48,803 nucleotides of DNA from Corallochytrium limacisporum (lineage: Eukaryota; Opisthokonta). A model generated the notes under the pieces. It was not told where the DNA came from, made no database searches, and worked only from the letters and a program-made list of their open reading frames with translations. Below are positions 32,406-42,824 of the stretch, piece after piece. Position 1 is the first letter of the stretch. Each line of letters starts with the position of its first letter. The stretch is taken from NCBI GenBank assembly GCA_002811645.1, contig PDIP01000262.1:1-48803 (forward strand), in the 5' to 3' direction. Both the position numbers and the translations under genes were made by a program.

Positions 32406-33418
32406 CAGTACATAGGGCGATGACCCCAAATGATAATGTGAGGATATACAGTCCTGTCCACAGCTTCCAGGTCAGCCTTCAACCACTCCCACTGTTGCCG
32501 GACCATGTCTTCGATTGGGATTTCCGCTCCGTAAGATGGGTTTGCAGAAGTGTTGTAGAAGTAGAGTTCACTGGATACGCTGACAATGTGGACATGGGGC
32601 AAGTTCATGGACCAGTAAAAGGGGCTGGTAGAGTTTGATGCCTTGTTGGGCTGGGTGAAGCGTTCCAGATAGTTGTAGAACAGCCAGTTGGATTCGTGAT
32701 TACCCATCGTTACGAGATAGGGCAAACGAGAGGCAAAGGACTCGATGGATCTCATGAAGTGGTCACCATTGGTACTGTTATTCGTGTCCATGTCGTAGGC
32801 AAAGTCACCTCCGTGGAATACGGCGTGGAATTGCTCGTTACGGATACGTTCCTCAATAAGGGGCATAGACACAGAGTTCTCCCATCCCATATCTCCAAAG
32901 ATGATCATCTTCAGGGGTTCATGGGGGAGTAGTTTCTTAGGCAGGGTTTCTAGCATCATGATGGCAGAGTAACCATACTGGGGGTCACCAACCATGTAGC
33001 GGAAGTAGCGACTAGATCCCCTATCGGTTTGCTCGGTAAGGCGCCTAATGTTGATTTTCACTTCATGGAAAAGTTGGATGAACTGGTCAGGCTCACTGCC
33101 AGGGTCGTGGAAGAGCCAGCTGCGGCCCTCGAATGAAACCCCGTCGCTGTGGCTGACATCGTCGTAGTGCCAGATGTTGGCGGTGGCCTTGTAAGTCTTC
33201 TCGGGGTCACATCCTTCTACTACCAGAGCAGGAAGGGCCGTGGCCCACCGGACGACGTATTCATTGTTGTCACCCTCAACGTTGAAGGGAGAGATGTGGA
33301 TCTGCTCTGGATACTGAGGAACAGGCCATTTGAAGTCTCCGGTGCTCACTGCCTGGTCTGCAGCCATTGTCATGGCCACACCACAGGTAATGAAGCTAAA
33401 GATCTCAAAAACACGCAT
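32406..33418 (-). CDS. Purple acid phosphatase, N-terminal part (contig right of gap)
   Basis: It starts at an ATG with A at -3 and encodes a signal peptide (MRVFEIFSFITCGVAMTMAA), then an N-terminal beta domain (about 35-165) with EYVVRWATALPALVV. The catalytic domain opens at IIFGDMGWENS, HGGDFAYD and VTMGNHES. The frame runs into the gap at GHRPMY. The 858 bp next to the gap match those on the other side almost completely, so this is the 5' half of the same gene rather than a second gene. The TATA-like element is about 111 bp upstream. The protein is predicted to be secreted or to enter a vacuole-type compartment. Confidence 0.9.
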
Positions 33419-33521
33419 TGTTCTAGGAACTTGAACAGAACAATTGATCCTAACTTTGCGGTTGACACTTGGTCTGTTTAGAGCGCGCGAAACTTCATTA
33501 GGGCCGCTCCAGAAGAGATTT

Positions 33522-33531
33522 CTTAAATACC
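33522..33531 (-). promoter_or_regulatory. TATA-like core promoter element GGTATTTAAG (minus strand)
   Basis: It is an exact ten-base match on the minus strand, about 111 bp upstream of the phosphatase ATG at 33418. Confidence 0.6.
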
Positions 33532-33569
33532 AAAGCCTTCGACATTGACCACCATCGAGTTCGCACGCA

Positions 33570-36500
33570 GCTAGCAGTCAGTAGAATGAAAGGGATTCGG
33601 AGACTGTGGGGATACAGGGATATAACACAATCCATCACACTTCCACTTTCTAAACCTCACACACTGGGTACCTTGAGCGATCCAGTCTTGAAGAAAACGG
33701 GCCTCGCCGTTCAAAGTTTTCTGGTCATTCGTTCGTCCGCTTTTGCTGGGTTCACTGGGCCCCGGATCTACTTCGCTGTTACTTTCGATCGTTTTCTGTT
33801 GGTGCGGCATGACCACTAGATGAGCACCGTCACACCGACGCACGAAAGCGGCTTGAAAAGAAAGGCCGTGGAAGGGACTATCTTGGGAGCGACAGGGAGG
33901 GCGAACCCCCCCCCCCCGGGGGGGGAAAGCGGGCAGCCGCGTAGGCCCAAAGGCGGGGGGACCCGTGGGGGGGATCGAGAGAGTGAGACCGTGTACGCAC
34001 GAGAAGGGAAAAGGAAAACCCAGCGAGCGGGGGAGTGGGGCGGCCTGCGTGAGTGAGCGAGTGCAGGATCCGTGGGGGGCAAAAGTCATGGAGATGAGGG
34101 GAAGTTACTGACTACCAAATGCCAAACGCACTATTTCTGCTCGGGCGGGATCATAGGCATCGTTAATGACTCGCAGCAGGCGGATTTTGACAACCGTTAA
34201 TTGCGGTCGAGTCGGCTTAGTCGCTTTGCCATCCCGGCTGGTCGACCTTCCCTGGTGGCTCTTCCTTTCCCTGATCCTACGTCCTCTCACGTCTGACCCT
34301 CCCGACCAAACCCCACCCGGCCCCCTCGGGGAGGGACGGGGAGTTGGGGTTGGCGGTTGGGGGGTTGGGGGAGATGTCTTCAACAGAAACGCGGACACAC
34401 GTCAGAGGGGATCCGACCGGTAGGGCGATACAAATGAAGCTACTCTTTAAGGCCGACAATCTGTTGTTTGTGGAAGGAAATTGAGTAGTTTGGCCAAGTC
34501 TATGTCCCGGCCGTTCCGTTTCTGCGCTCAATTTCATCACTGATCGTTCTGAGCGGGGCCCTGTATGCGTGCGGCTTGCATATTCCCTTGTATCTGGTTC
34601 ATGTGTTGTTACTTTTAGGGGGGCGAACCGCTATTGACTGGGGATGTCTTTGTGAGTCGCATTCGCTCTGTTCATGCAAACCCTCCTGCTAAAGACAGAG
34701 GACAACATCACATGGCATCGGTTCGAAGCGAGAAACCACAAGCCAGAAGTATACTCATGTAACTAAGACTCATGAACAGACGCCCGCACATGCGGCACGA
34801 ATAGGTCACTCTCAGTCTCTTATCTTCGCACTCTCACTCTAGCCCCGTGTCTGCAATCTATGGTCTGGCCGCTAAGAAATGGAAGCCACTTTCGTACTTA
34901 AATTCTTCGTGCCGGTTCTTGATAAACATTCGAAATGCCATCAATAGCGCACTTTTTACAGTCACTTCCCATTTTCCGTCCCTGGATATTGGCAGTCTCT
35001 CTATTCGCACCGACGACTCTAATGAGGAAGCCAAGTATTGTTCCCTTGGAAGGGCACTCAATCAACCGAACTCCGCCCCTCCTAATAGACAATGCTAATT
35101 GCAAGTGGTACGATATTCTATTTGGCACAATGCGGCTTTTGAATGTGTTATCTTAAGTCTTGATGATCGCCAAGAGGGACACAGACCGGCAATTTTAGAT
35201 CGGTTTATGTCATAGCTATGGGGAGTGGTTGGAATGTTGATAGCGTACGCTGGACAAAACAGCCGTATTCTGATACGAAGCCTAAATGTGCCCTCCCCTC
35301 ATCCTGTCCCTCACCTCCAGTACTTTCTCATGTTTTCCAGACCTGATCGACACCTTCCTTGCCGCTGATTGATCAGCTTGAGCTAACCGTTCGTGGATTT
35401 TGGTACGGGAATTTCGATCGGCTTTTGTTGATGGTGAGAGGGGATTTGGCATGAGCGTGGAGCTCGACTCGATCCATAATGATGATGTGCACACTATCAT
35501 CCAATCAGACGCAGAATTCGCCCTCATTGCCGTCAAAATTGATGTGGGTTTGTGATGTCCGCATAGATTATGCTCGAATGCGGGAGTTTTTTCAGTCAAA
35601 CTGCGCTTACAGTCTGCGCAGTTTGAGATAACCGCATTTGTTCGAGGTTCGAGACGACGGGCGAAAATCAGTGAACGGATGTGACAGTGACTGGACAACC
35701 GAGTTTTGCAAACATATGGGCGCCAGGACCCGGGGGTCAGGGCCGCGCGTGTGCGCTGTTATTCTGATGGGCACAGTCACTACGTAGAGGCAACATTTCC
35801 GTTTCCCAATTTGAATCGTCAGACTTCGGCCGTCGTTTCGTTCCGACAACAGCGTGAGTCGTTTGGCATAGTCGCCCAGTATTGTGGCGGGGTTGGTTGC
35901 ACTCTCAGTACTGAAAGTCCGCATCTGACCTGGCCTTACGCGTACCTCCCTAGAGACCTTGACTACAGCGTGAGTCGTTTGGCAAAATCGCCCAGTATTG
36001 TGGCGGGGTTGGTTGCACTCTCAGTACTGAAAGTCCGCATCTGACCTGACCTTACGCGTACCTCCCTAGAGACCTTGCCGGCGGACGGGAGGCGTTCAGC
36101 TGTGGAAGACGTCCTGAACGTTCAGTATGGGGCTTTTAGCCCCGCTTCACGAGCTGGGGGTCCACAGGCGAATCAAACGCATTTTCAGTTTCACTGAAGA
36201 ACCACAGACAGTATTTCCGAAAAGTAGGCACATTGTAGGTGATAATCATCATTCCGGGGATTCCATGTGCTGCGATACAAACGTGTGCGCACGCGAACGG
36301 TGCGCAACCAAGTGTGACGAGTCATGGGGTGGCGCATGCCGTGCTGGCTTGACTGACATACATCACCGTCAATAATTGACTATAACGTAACAATGAGGAT
36401 GGTCACCAATTGCATCGCCTGGTCAGTGCGCCATAGGCTGACAGAGTTTACAACAATAATGATGCTAACAGGCTGGTGCTGTGTTGCTGGAGTACAATGG

Positions 36501-38405
36501 TGAGGATTACTTTGCAAACAGAACTGTGACCATGATGAGCAAATCAACCGTCCAGGGCAACCCACCCGTGCAACCAACTTGTCCGAAAGCGACGGGATCG
36601 ATGTTGTGAAACTAGTCCACGTAGCTCTGGTTGTCTGTAGTTCTTGTCTCACGCCAGCTCCGATTCATTTCAAGAATCGGGTTCCTGCAAAGTCAAGTCA
36701 TGTTCGAACGCAAGCCTAGTCCAGCAATAGACCGCTCATCCGGCTGTCCAATGAGGTGTCGAATAGTTCCTTCGTTGACCGTAGCTTTTGCTGTTTTCAT
36801 CACATATTGTCCCAAACCCGGAATGATAATTCTTCCCGTCCGTAAATGGGTTTCCACCGCACAGGGACTGGACCTGGAGAAATCAGTGCACTTGGAGTTC
36901 AGTTGGTAGCCTGGCATTGGTAGCTACTCAGAGAACTGTTAGGACCTCAGAGATACCCAAAGAGAAAGTGCGGGGAAGGGGATATATGCACAGTTTCCCA
37001 TGCCCCAAAGGCGTGTGTGTGTGGGGATTTGAACAAGATTGTGCTAGCAGCTCATGTGCAGCCTCGTCGAAGGGGGGGGGGGCCGGGGGGATCCCCCCCT
37101 TTTTTTCTTCCTTGTAATCGCGCACGTTTAATACTCACACCGAGTGTTTCTGTGTACAGGCTCCTCTGTTCCGGTCCTGTGTGAGGTTTTGCCAAACGAT
37201 TTTCCCACTGCTGTTGCGGCAAAGCGGGGACACCTTGCGTGCGGGTAAAGTCCCCATTCCAAGGCATAATGAAGCTGGATGTGTACGGCTCGGGTTTGGC
37301 AGACATCATTGGGCAATGTGGTTCTCTGAGTTGGTTGGCTAAAGGGAAACATGTTAGGAAAGAGTTCGTTACAAAAGTTACTCTTTGGTGACCTCGAGGA
37401 GGATGACGGGTACCACAATGAGGACACCATCCAATGATGATGATGCTTGGTGATCCTTTGCAGCTCCGGAAATCCCGTTCGGTTTTCGACCAAACATGGA
37501 GGGGCTGGGAGGGTAGCGAATTTGGTTCTCACTCGGTGAAATCGGTCGTGATAACGAGGAGAAACACTGGGTGACTCGTTGATGCAGTCCTTGTTTGTCT
37601 CCAATCATCTGTATTCTAGTTTAGGTTTCTTGCGGATCTTGGAGACGAGCGCTTGGAAGAACTAATGGGTTGCTGCCCCTGTATGTAGCCAGCACCAAGA
37701 GTCCCAGAAGCCAAGTGCAGGTGTCGTTCCACAAGGCACCGACAGCCCGACTCGAAGCACTGGCGAGTGAGATCGTCCAAGGTAATGAGGCCCCCTCCTG
37801 TCCAGCGATGCCAATTTGTGATGTCCGCAACTTTATTGACTCTCCCATGGACAATTAATCAGGGGTCTACTTTATAACCAGTGACACTGGCGGTTCAGAC
37901 TGCGCGGATCATTGTTAATTCAAATAATGGGGAGTTCAGTTGTTCGCCGACCAAGCAAGCGGCTTACTCAGAAGCTCGCGCGTCGGGTTCACAACCCAGG
38001 GAGGGAATATGTATGAATCCACGGAATGTCAGCTTCTGGGGCCGGTGTGAACCGAAATGTACCGGTGCTGGCTACCCGTGCATGGGGCGCGGAGTTAGAA
38101 GAGGGAGGTAAAGGGACTGGTGGGAGCGGCGGGGCTTCGCTGTGCTCCTCCGGGCTGTCACCGCAGAAGAGCAAACTGGCGCCTAAACACAGAAAATGTA
38201 GTTATTTCAACCTATAGCAAAAAAGAAGACGTAATTTAATGAATTATTTCCAAGGGAAAGACTGACACGGATCATCGTGAATGAGTAAAGTACCGGTAGA
38301 AACCATTGTATTGTATTTCGCATTGCTTAGAAACACACAACATGACATAGCAGAATAAGGAGGGCAGACATATCCTTGAAAATAGGCAGAAAAAATTGAT
38401 AAGCG
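33570..38405. other. Long gene-poor interval
   Basis: No gene is supported in 4.8 kb. Notable contents are a C13/G9 inverted island at 33906-33926, G/C-rich sequence at 34316-34372, a tandem 116-bp duplication at 35846-36077 and a G-run/C-run block at 37071-37108. ORFs (for example 37128-37604 minus and 35282-35698 minus) have no recognisable domains, and several start at non-ATG codons. Confidence 0.5.
35846..36077. repeat. 116-bp tandem duplication
   Basis: Copy 1 (35846-35961) and copy 2 (35962-36077) differ at about four positions (CATAG/CAAAA and CTGGC/CTGAC among them). They are directly adjacent with no spacer. Confidence 0.93.
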
Positions 38406-39557
38406 ATGATGAAATCTCTCCGCTTCGTCGCAAAAAATCCAAAGTACTTTTTCAGGCTCTTCGTGGTATGTTTGGCGATCACTGCGCTTCTTCTAATCGC
38501 CACCACCCGAACTACGGTAGTAGAGGAGCGGAATTCCGTCGTTGAATTGAATAACAAAGATGCATCAGGGGCACCAGCACCAGCTGTGAAAAATCCGGGA
38601 GGTTTGAAAAATGAGAAAAACCGTCGAAAGCAGCAAACTTCCGAAGGCAAAAAGGAGGCTTTGATACTCAAGAAACATCTTGACGAAGACAGCCCCGAAT
38701 ACGTCGAGCGTGAGGAGCTCATGCGTCATGATGTCATGGAAGTTTGTGAATCACTGCAGAGTACGATCCGCGATAATGGCTGGGACTATCTCGACGAAAA
38801 TGATAGAGATCGGTGGGAACAGGATAGGTGCGAGGAAGTCCTACCGGTGTTCCCGCCCATGAACACCGGTAAGACAGAGATCTGTCTCCTCGTGGCCAAC
38901 GGTCCGTCTCTTCGCCAACAGACTTGGGACTTTCTTGGTCAAATTGACCACGTGATTGGTTTGAACAAAATATTTCTTGGGATAAACAAGTTCTCGCTTC
39001 CTCTCGACTCCTACGCGGTCATCAATTCGCTAGTCGCAGAGCAGTCCGTGCAGGAGATTGAAGAAACTCTGCACCCTGATACGGTCAAGTACATCACCGA
39101 GAGAAAGAAGAATCTGTTCACGGCCGGTCGTGGGGACGAAGTCTTTTTAAAGTCCATTGCTGCGCCGGAATTCTCACGGAGACTGAAGAAAGGCGTATTT
39201 GAAGGTTGGACTGTGACATATGTCGCCTTCCAAATTCTCTACGAGGTCGGATGCAGGAACGTAGTGGTCGTTGGTATGGACCATAACTTCAATCAGAGCG
39301 GAAGCCCCAATGAAGAGCAGGAGATGACGGGAGATGATCCTAATCACTTTGACTCAAAGTATTTCAAGGACAAAGTTTGGAATCTTGCGGATATTGAGAA
39401 CAGCGAAAAGTATTATGCTGTCGCGCGTGACACATATGCTAAGGATGGCCGGCAGATCATTGACGCGACAATTGGTGGAAAGTGCACCATCTTCAAAAAG
39501 GTAGATGGGATCCAGGAGGCATTAGCGTTGATTCAGGAAGGAAAGACTCCACAGTGA
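38406..39557 (+). CDS. DUF115/MptE-like glycosyltransferase, type II membrane protein
   Basis: The product is 383 aa and starts with two consecutive ATGs. Residues 1-16 are basic and 17-34 are a single membrane helix (LFVVCLAITALLLIA), giving a type II Golgi-like topology. A Lys/Glu-rich stem (about 40-110) precedes the catalytic region. That region has ICLLVANGPSL (about 159-169), GLNKIFLGI, then CRNVVVVGMDHNFNQSG (about 283-299) and DDPNHFDSKYF (about 310-320). RQIIDATIGGKCTIFKKVD lies near the end. This order matches the bacterial DUF115 / 6-hydroxymethylpterin-kinase-like family, relatives of GT42-type sialyltransferases that share NGPSL. Donor and acceptor are unknown. A eukaryotic anchor fused to a largely bacterial-type family suggests an acquired enzyme (inference). 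AATAAA at 39772-39777 may be the poly(A) signal. It is convergent with the GT10 gene. Confidence 0.8.
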   Translation: MMKSLRFVAKNPKYFFRLFVVCLAITALLLIATTRTTVVEERNSVVELNNKDASGAPAPAVKNPGGLKNEKNRRKQQTSEGKKEALILKKHLDEDSPEYVEREELMRHDVMEVCESLQSTIRDNGWDYLDENDRDRWEQDRCEEVLPVFPPMNTGKTEICLLVANGPSLRQQTWDFLGQIDHVIGLNKIFLGINKFSLPLDSYAVINSLVAEQSVQEIEETLHPDTVKYITERKKNLFTAGRGDEVFLKSIAAPEFSRRLKKGVFEGWTVTYVAFQILYEVGCRNVVVVGMDHNFNQSGSPNEEQEMTGDDPNHFDSKYFKDKVWNLADIENSEKYYAVARDTYAKDGRQIIDATIGGKCTIFKKVDGIQEALALIQEGKTPQ

Positions 39558-39846
39558 GTGGGCAAAAAGGAATCACCGAACATTAAGAACCCTCCATCAT
39601 ATGACCCAACTTGAGGGGCGTGCTTTTAGGAAAGCAGCAGTTGGGAAACAGCTATTAGAGTTTGTACAATTTATTTTCATAACCAAAGACTATCGGTTAT
39701 CGGTATCTTACGGATAGGGTGATACGTTTTGTTTATCTGCACTGAATTTCTAACACGATCGTTGACCACAGAATAAAACATCCAGTATTCCTCTTCACTA
39801 CTATATCGATGAAATAGTGAGCAGAGCAGAATGATTTGTTCTGTCA
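39558..39846. other. Convergent 3' intergenic interval
   Basis: Between the two glycosyltransferase genes there are 289 bp with an AATAAA for the plus-strand gene and no other feature that I can see. Confidence 0.5.
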
Positions 39847-42603
39847 TCATGGCCTCATTGCATCCAATTTCTCACATAGCGTACACATCGACGACCATAC
39901 ACCGCGGTTCATCTTCTTCTCGACATAGTCCCGAAATGGTTGCCGGAGCTCTCTCCAAGGCTTCGTTTTCCACGCCAGTTTTTGTGCATAGCGGTCCGGA
40001 TTCTCCTCTAGCTCATTCAGCTGAGCGACCAGGCCACTCACCATCTCCTCAATCGCGCCCTGACGGTCTGGCGCTTCTTCGATGGCTCTCAGTTCACCAA
40101 TGTAAATAACTGAGTCGAGATCAGGCAGCATTGTCTCGAAGTTCTGCAGCGGTCCGGCCACGATGGGTACACATCCGGCCATAAGAGCATCCCATACCTT
40201 CTCAGTGACATAGTCCTCACCATCGCTGTTCTCTAGCGCGATGCAGTATCGGTAGGTTCGAAAGAGGTCCATCTTGTTTTTGACCATATTGCGGTCATTA
40301 AAATTGTGGAACTTTAAGTTGGGCTTGTTTCCTATTGTATTCAAGCACTCGCCATATGAATGGACCAGGAATCTCATAGCATCGTTGGCATCCAGGTTTT
40401 CACCACTGTCATCGCCAGTCTCCATTCCCATGAACGTCTTCATGAAATCAGTCCTGGGCTGGGCTTGGCAGTTCCTCTGCAAGAAAACCACCGCTGGGAT
40501 CTTCTCGTAGTAATTAACAGGAGGCTCAAACAAGCGATCTATGTCACCTCCGGTGGACTCCGCAAGAAAGCTGATGTGCACGTCCGCGGAACGGCGGTAG
40601 CTCATTTCCAGCTCAAACAGGTCCCATGTGATCCTTTCCTTCCCGGTCCAACTGGCGTCAAATCCCCGTTGAGCCCATGCATTCCCGACCCACGCGCCAT
40701 CGAAGTTCTCGTCCGTGCCCACAACTGTCTTCTGCCACCACTTCTTCTTGGCTTTTTCCGCTTCAATGGCATTGACATTTTCGGTGTGGCTTGCTGCCCA
40801 CCAGAAAGCGTCCGGCAGTGGCTCATCGGGTTTTACATTGGGCAGTGTCCAATAAGGAAAAACCAGGCACGGGACCGGACAGTCCTTCAGCACAAAATGA
40901 CGGCGCCTGGAGCCAATCTTTGGTGGATCGTATCGGTTACGGACTGGCGGCTTGTCATAGTTGGGTGAGATCCAATTCTCGGTCATCATCTGTACGCGGA
41001 CAATGGAGCCGCGCGGAGGTTGGGAGGGTTTGTCCAGATGGCGAATGGTATCTAGCCTTGGAGTATCACAGCGGTCCAGGGGTAGGTAGAAAAGATCTGT
41101 AGTGATTTTGGAACCCTGTGTTCTCTGGTCGTTCTTACCTTCTATCAGCATCCAATGACCCCTTCTCTTTGCTTGATCAAGCATTGACTGGTCCGGGTCC
41201 AGGGTCGTCGTCTCCAGGCCTGGACTTCTACCGACCACAGACGGTTCCTTCGGAGATAGGAGATTCACCGCTCTCTTGAGTGGCAGGCCAGATTTCACCC
41301 TGGTAAGAATTGGCTTCTCACCCCAGACCAATCCAAACTGAATGACTGACGGAGCAACAGGTAATCTCTCACTAGCTGAGTACGAAAACCGGCCCATACC
41401 GTACCAGCGCCCGCTTACAGCCACAGACAGTGGGAAATACCCGAACTTGACCTGATGTACCGGATTGACACACCCTAACCGAAGCAGCGTCGAGGCGGAC
41501 GTGGCGATCATGGTCCTGTCCGAGGATATCATATCCGCGCTCTGTTGCTCGAGCACGCTAGTGACCAGTCTAATGGTCCGTTCCTTAGCTCGCAAAAGAC
41601 AAAACCCGGCCATAAACTCTCCGTCCGAGCCAGATTGACCTACAATCAGGTCCCAGTCTCTGTGGGCGTTGGCGTAGGCACGGACTGAGGGTAACGGATC
41701 GCGGCTCCACACCGAGTCAGGACTAATAGTGAGCATAGGTACGTTGTTTAGCAGGAGAAATATCTGTACCTGGGAAAGGAGGAACTCGCGCTGGGCTTTG
41801 GCGGACATGTGCTTCACCATCTTTTTGAATTCATCCTCATCTTCTGCTACTTGTCTGTTGATGACTTGTGGTCCCGATTTCCCTCCCTTTGTCAGTTCTG
41901 TAGAGTCGCGATCATCTTTAAAATTCATCTCAATGTCCAGCCCTAAAGTATCTGTGACTGGGAGGTATACAATGTGCAAATTACTACCACTGAAAGGATA
42001 CGGCCCTTCGCTCTGCCTCACTCCCGCCAGTGCGTGGCCTACAGATACGTCGTGGACCACAAAGATTGTAAATTGCAATACCTTTGGCAGGTCAGCCACG
42101 GAACAAAGCCAATGATGAACACTTGTCACAGACTCATGGTCGACGGGCATGACCAGAACGAACTCTCCACCGTTGTCCGGTTCCTCATCTCTACCACCTT
42201 GGGCTGAGTGCAGAATATCGCGCGTACGCAAAGCCAGAGAATCCCATGCCGACTTTAACGTGGCATGGGTCGGGTTCTCAGCAAGTCTTCTACGCTCCAT
42301 GTCAAGTGAGGCACGGACAGAGGGTAGTTCAATTCCTAGAGCCTGCGCCCGCTTGAGAGTCTGCGACGTGATCGGCGATTGAAGGACCTCAGTCAACAGA
42401 GCTGTGGTAGCTATTGCTGGCGTGAAATTGTGATTGCTCGGAGTCCAGTCGGAAAGATGAGTGAACATGAATCCTGTTAACACCAGAATAACGGCAATCT
42501 GAACCCAGAGAAGCCAGGAAATTATGCCTGTGCATGACTTTTTCCGATGACGACAGATCTGTGATAATGGGGATCCGACTGGACCAATCGAAACCTTTGC
42601 CAT
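39847..42603 (-). CDS. Two-domain glycosyltransferase: GT77-like N-terminus + GT10 fucosyltransferase
   Basis: The product is 918 aa from an ATG with G at -3. A basic N-terminus and one helix (about 27-48) predict a type II Golgi protein. The C-terminal part (about 660-900) is an alpha-1,3/4-fucosyltransferase of family GT10. It has LEMSYRRSADVHI, NCQAQPRTDFM, SYGECLNT and the GDP-fucose-binding signature (YCIALENSDGEDYVTEKVWDAL, about 787-806), then GCVPIVAGPLQNF. It should transfer fucose from GDP-fucose to a glycan. Residues about 148-400 resemble GT77-type transferases (VQIFLLLNNVPML, DSVWSRDPLP, then GEFMAGFCLLRAKERTI). However, the expected DxD before VW reads S-P-D-S, so this half may be inactive or altered. 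The length is about double that of typical GT10 enzymes. It neighbours another Golgi-type transferase, suggesting a shared glycan context (inference). Confidence 0.87.
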   Translation of the reverse strand: MAKVSIGPVGSPLSQICRHRKKSCTGIISWLLWVQIAVILVLTGFMFTHLSDWTPSNHNFTPAIATTALLTEVLQSPITSQTLKRAQALGIELPSVRASLDMERRRLAENPTHATLKSAWDSLALRTRDILHSAQGGRDEEPDNGGEFVLVMPVDHESVTSVHHWLCSVADLPKVLQFTIFVVHDVSVGHALAGVRQSEGPYPFSGSNLHIVYLPVTDTLGLDIEMNFKDDRDSTELTKGGKSGPQVINRQVAEDEDEFKKMVKHMSAKAQREFLLSQVQIFLLLNNVPMLTISPDSVWSRDPLPSVRAYANAHRDWDLIVGQSGSDGEFMAGFCLLRAKERTIRLVTSVLEQQSADMISSDRTMIATSASTLLRLGCVNPVHQVKFGYFPLSVAVSGRWYGMGRFSYSASERLPVAPSVIQFGLVWGEKPILTRVKSGLPLKRAVNLLSPKEPSVVGRSPGLETTTLDPDQSMLDQAKRRGHWMLIEGKNDQRTQGSKITTDLFYLPLDRCDTPRLDTIRHLDKPSQPPRGSIVRVQMMTENWISPNYDKPPVRNRYDPPKIGSRRRHFVLKDCPVPCLVFPYWTLPNVKPDEPLPDAFWWAASHTENVNAIEAEKAKKKWWQKTVVGTDENFDGAWVGNAWAQRGFDASWTGKERITWDLFELEMSYRRSADVHISFLAESTGGDIDRLFEPPVNYYEKIPAVVFLQRNCQAQPRTDFMKTFMGMETGDDSGENLDANDAMRFLVHSYGECLNTIGNKPNLKFHNFNDRNMVKNKMDLFRTYRYCIALENSDGEDYVTEKVWDALMAGCVPIVAGPLQNFETMLPDLDSVIYIGELRAIEEAPDRQGAIEEMVSGLVAQLNELEENPDRYAQKLAWKTKPWRELRQPFRDYVEKKMNRGVWSSMCTLCEKLDAMRP

Positions 42604-42813
42604 GTCTTCTATATTTCCCAGATCTACAGCCGTGGAAACGATCTAATTCTGAGGCATTGAAAACTAAGTTTTAAGACTCGGTTCCTCCGGAACTCTCCCC
42701 ACCGTCTACTCTGCTACATAGTTTCAACTAGCCTGTCCACGATACAAGTTTCGCAGATTTCCTTTCCACGGACCTTCGGTGTCTTAGCAGTGCAAGGCTA
42801 TGACTTCCGCTGA

Positions 42814-42824
42814 ATTTATAGTCC
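42814..42824 (-). promoter_or_regulatory. TATA-like box (GGACTATAAAT, minus strand)
   Basis: CTATAAAT on the minus strand lies about 217 bp upstream of the GT10 ATG. Confidence 0.4.

Noticed and set aside
30823-33418. Two tandem purple acid phosphatase genes
   Set aside because: The copies are exact flanks of a 100-N gap with an 858-bp overlap, so one gene is the simpler reading.
35282-35698. Transposase remnant
   Set aside because: The ORF starts at TTG and no DDE or other transposase motif is visible.
36960-37060. Possible tRNA (GTTCAAATCCC-like B box on the minus strand)
   Set aside because: No matching A box or cloverleaf could be drawn upstream.
37980-38000. GGGTTCACAACCC resembling a tRNA B box
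   Set aside because: It is a short palindrome without an acceptor stem or anticodon arm.
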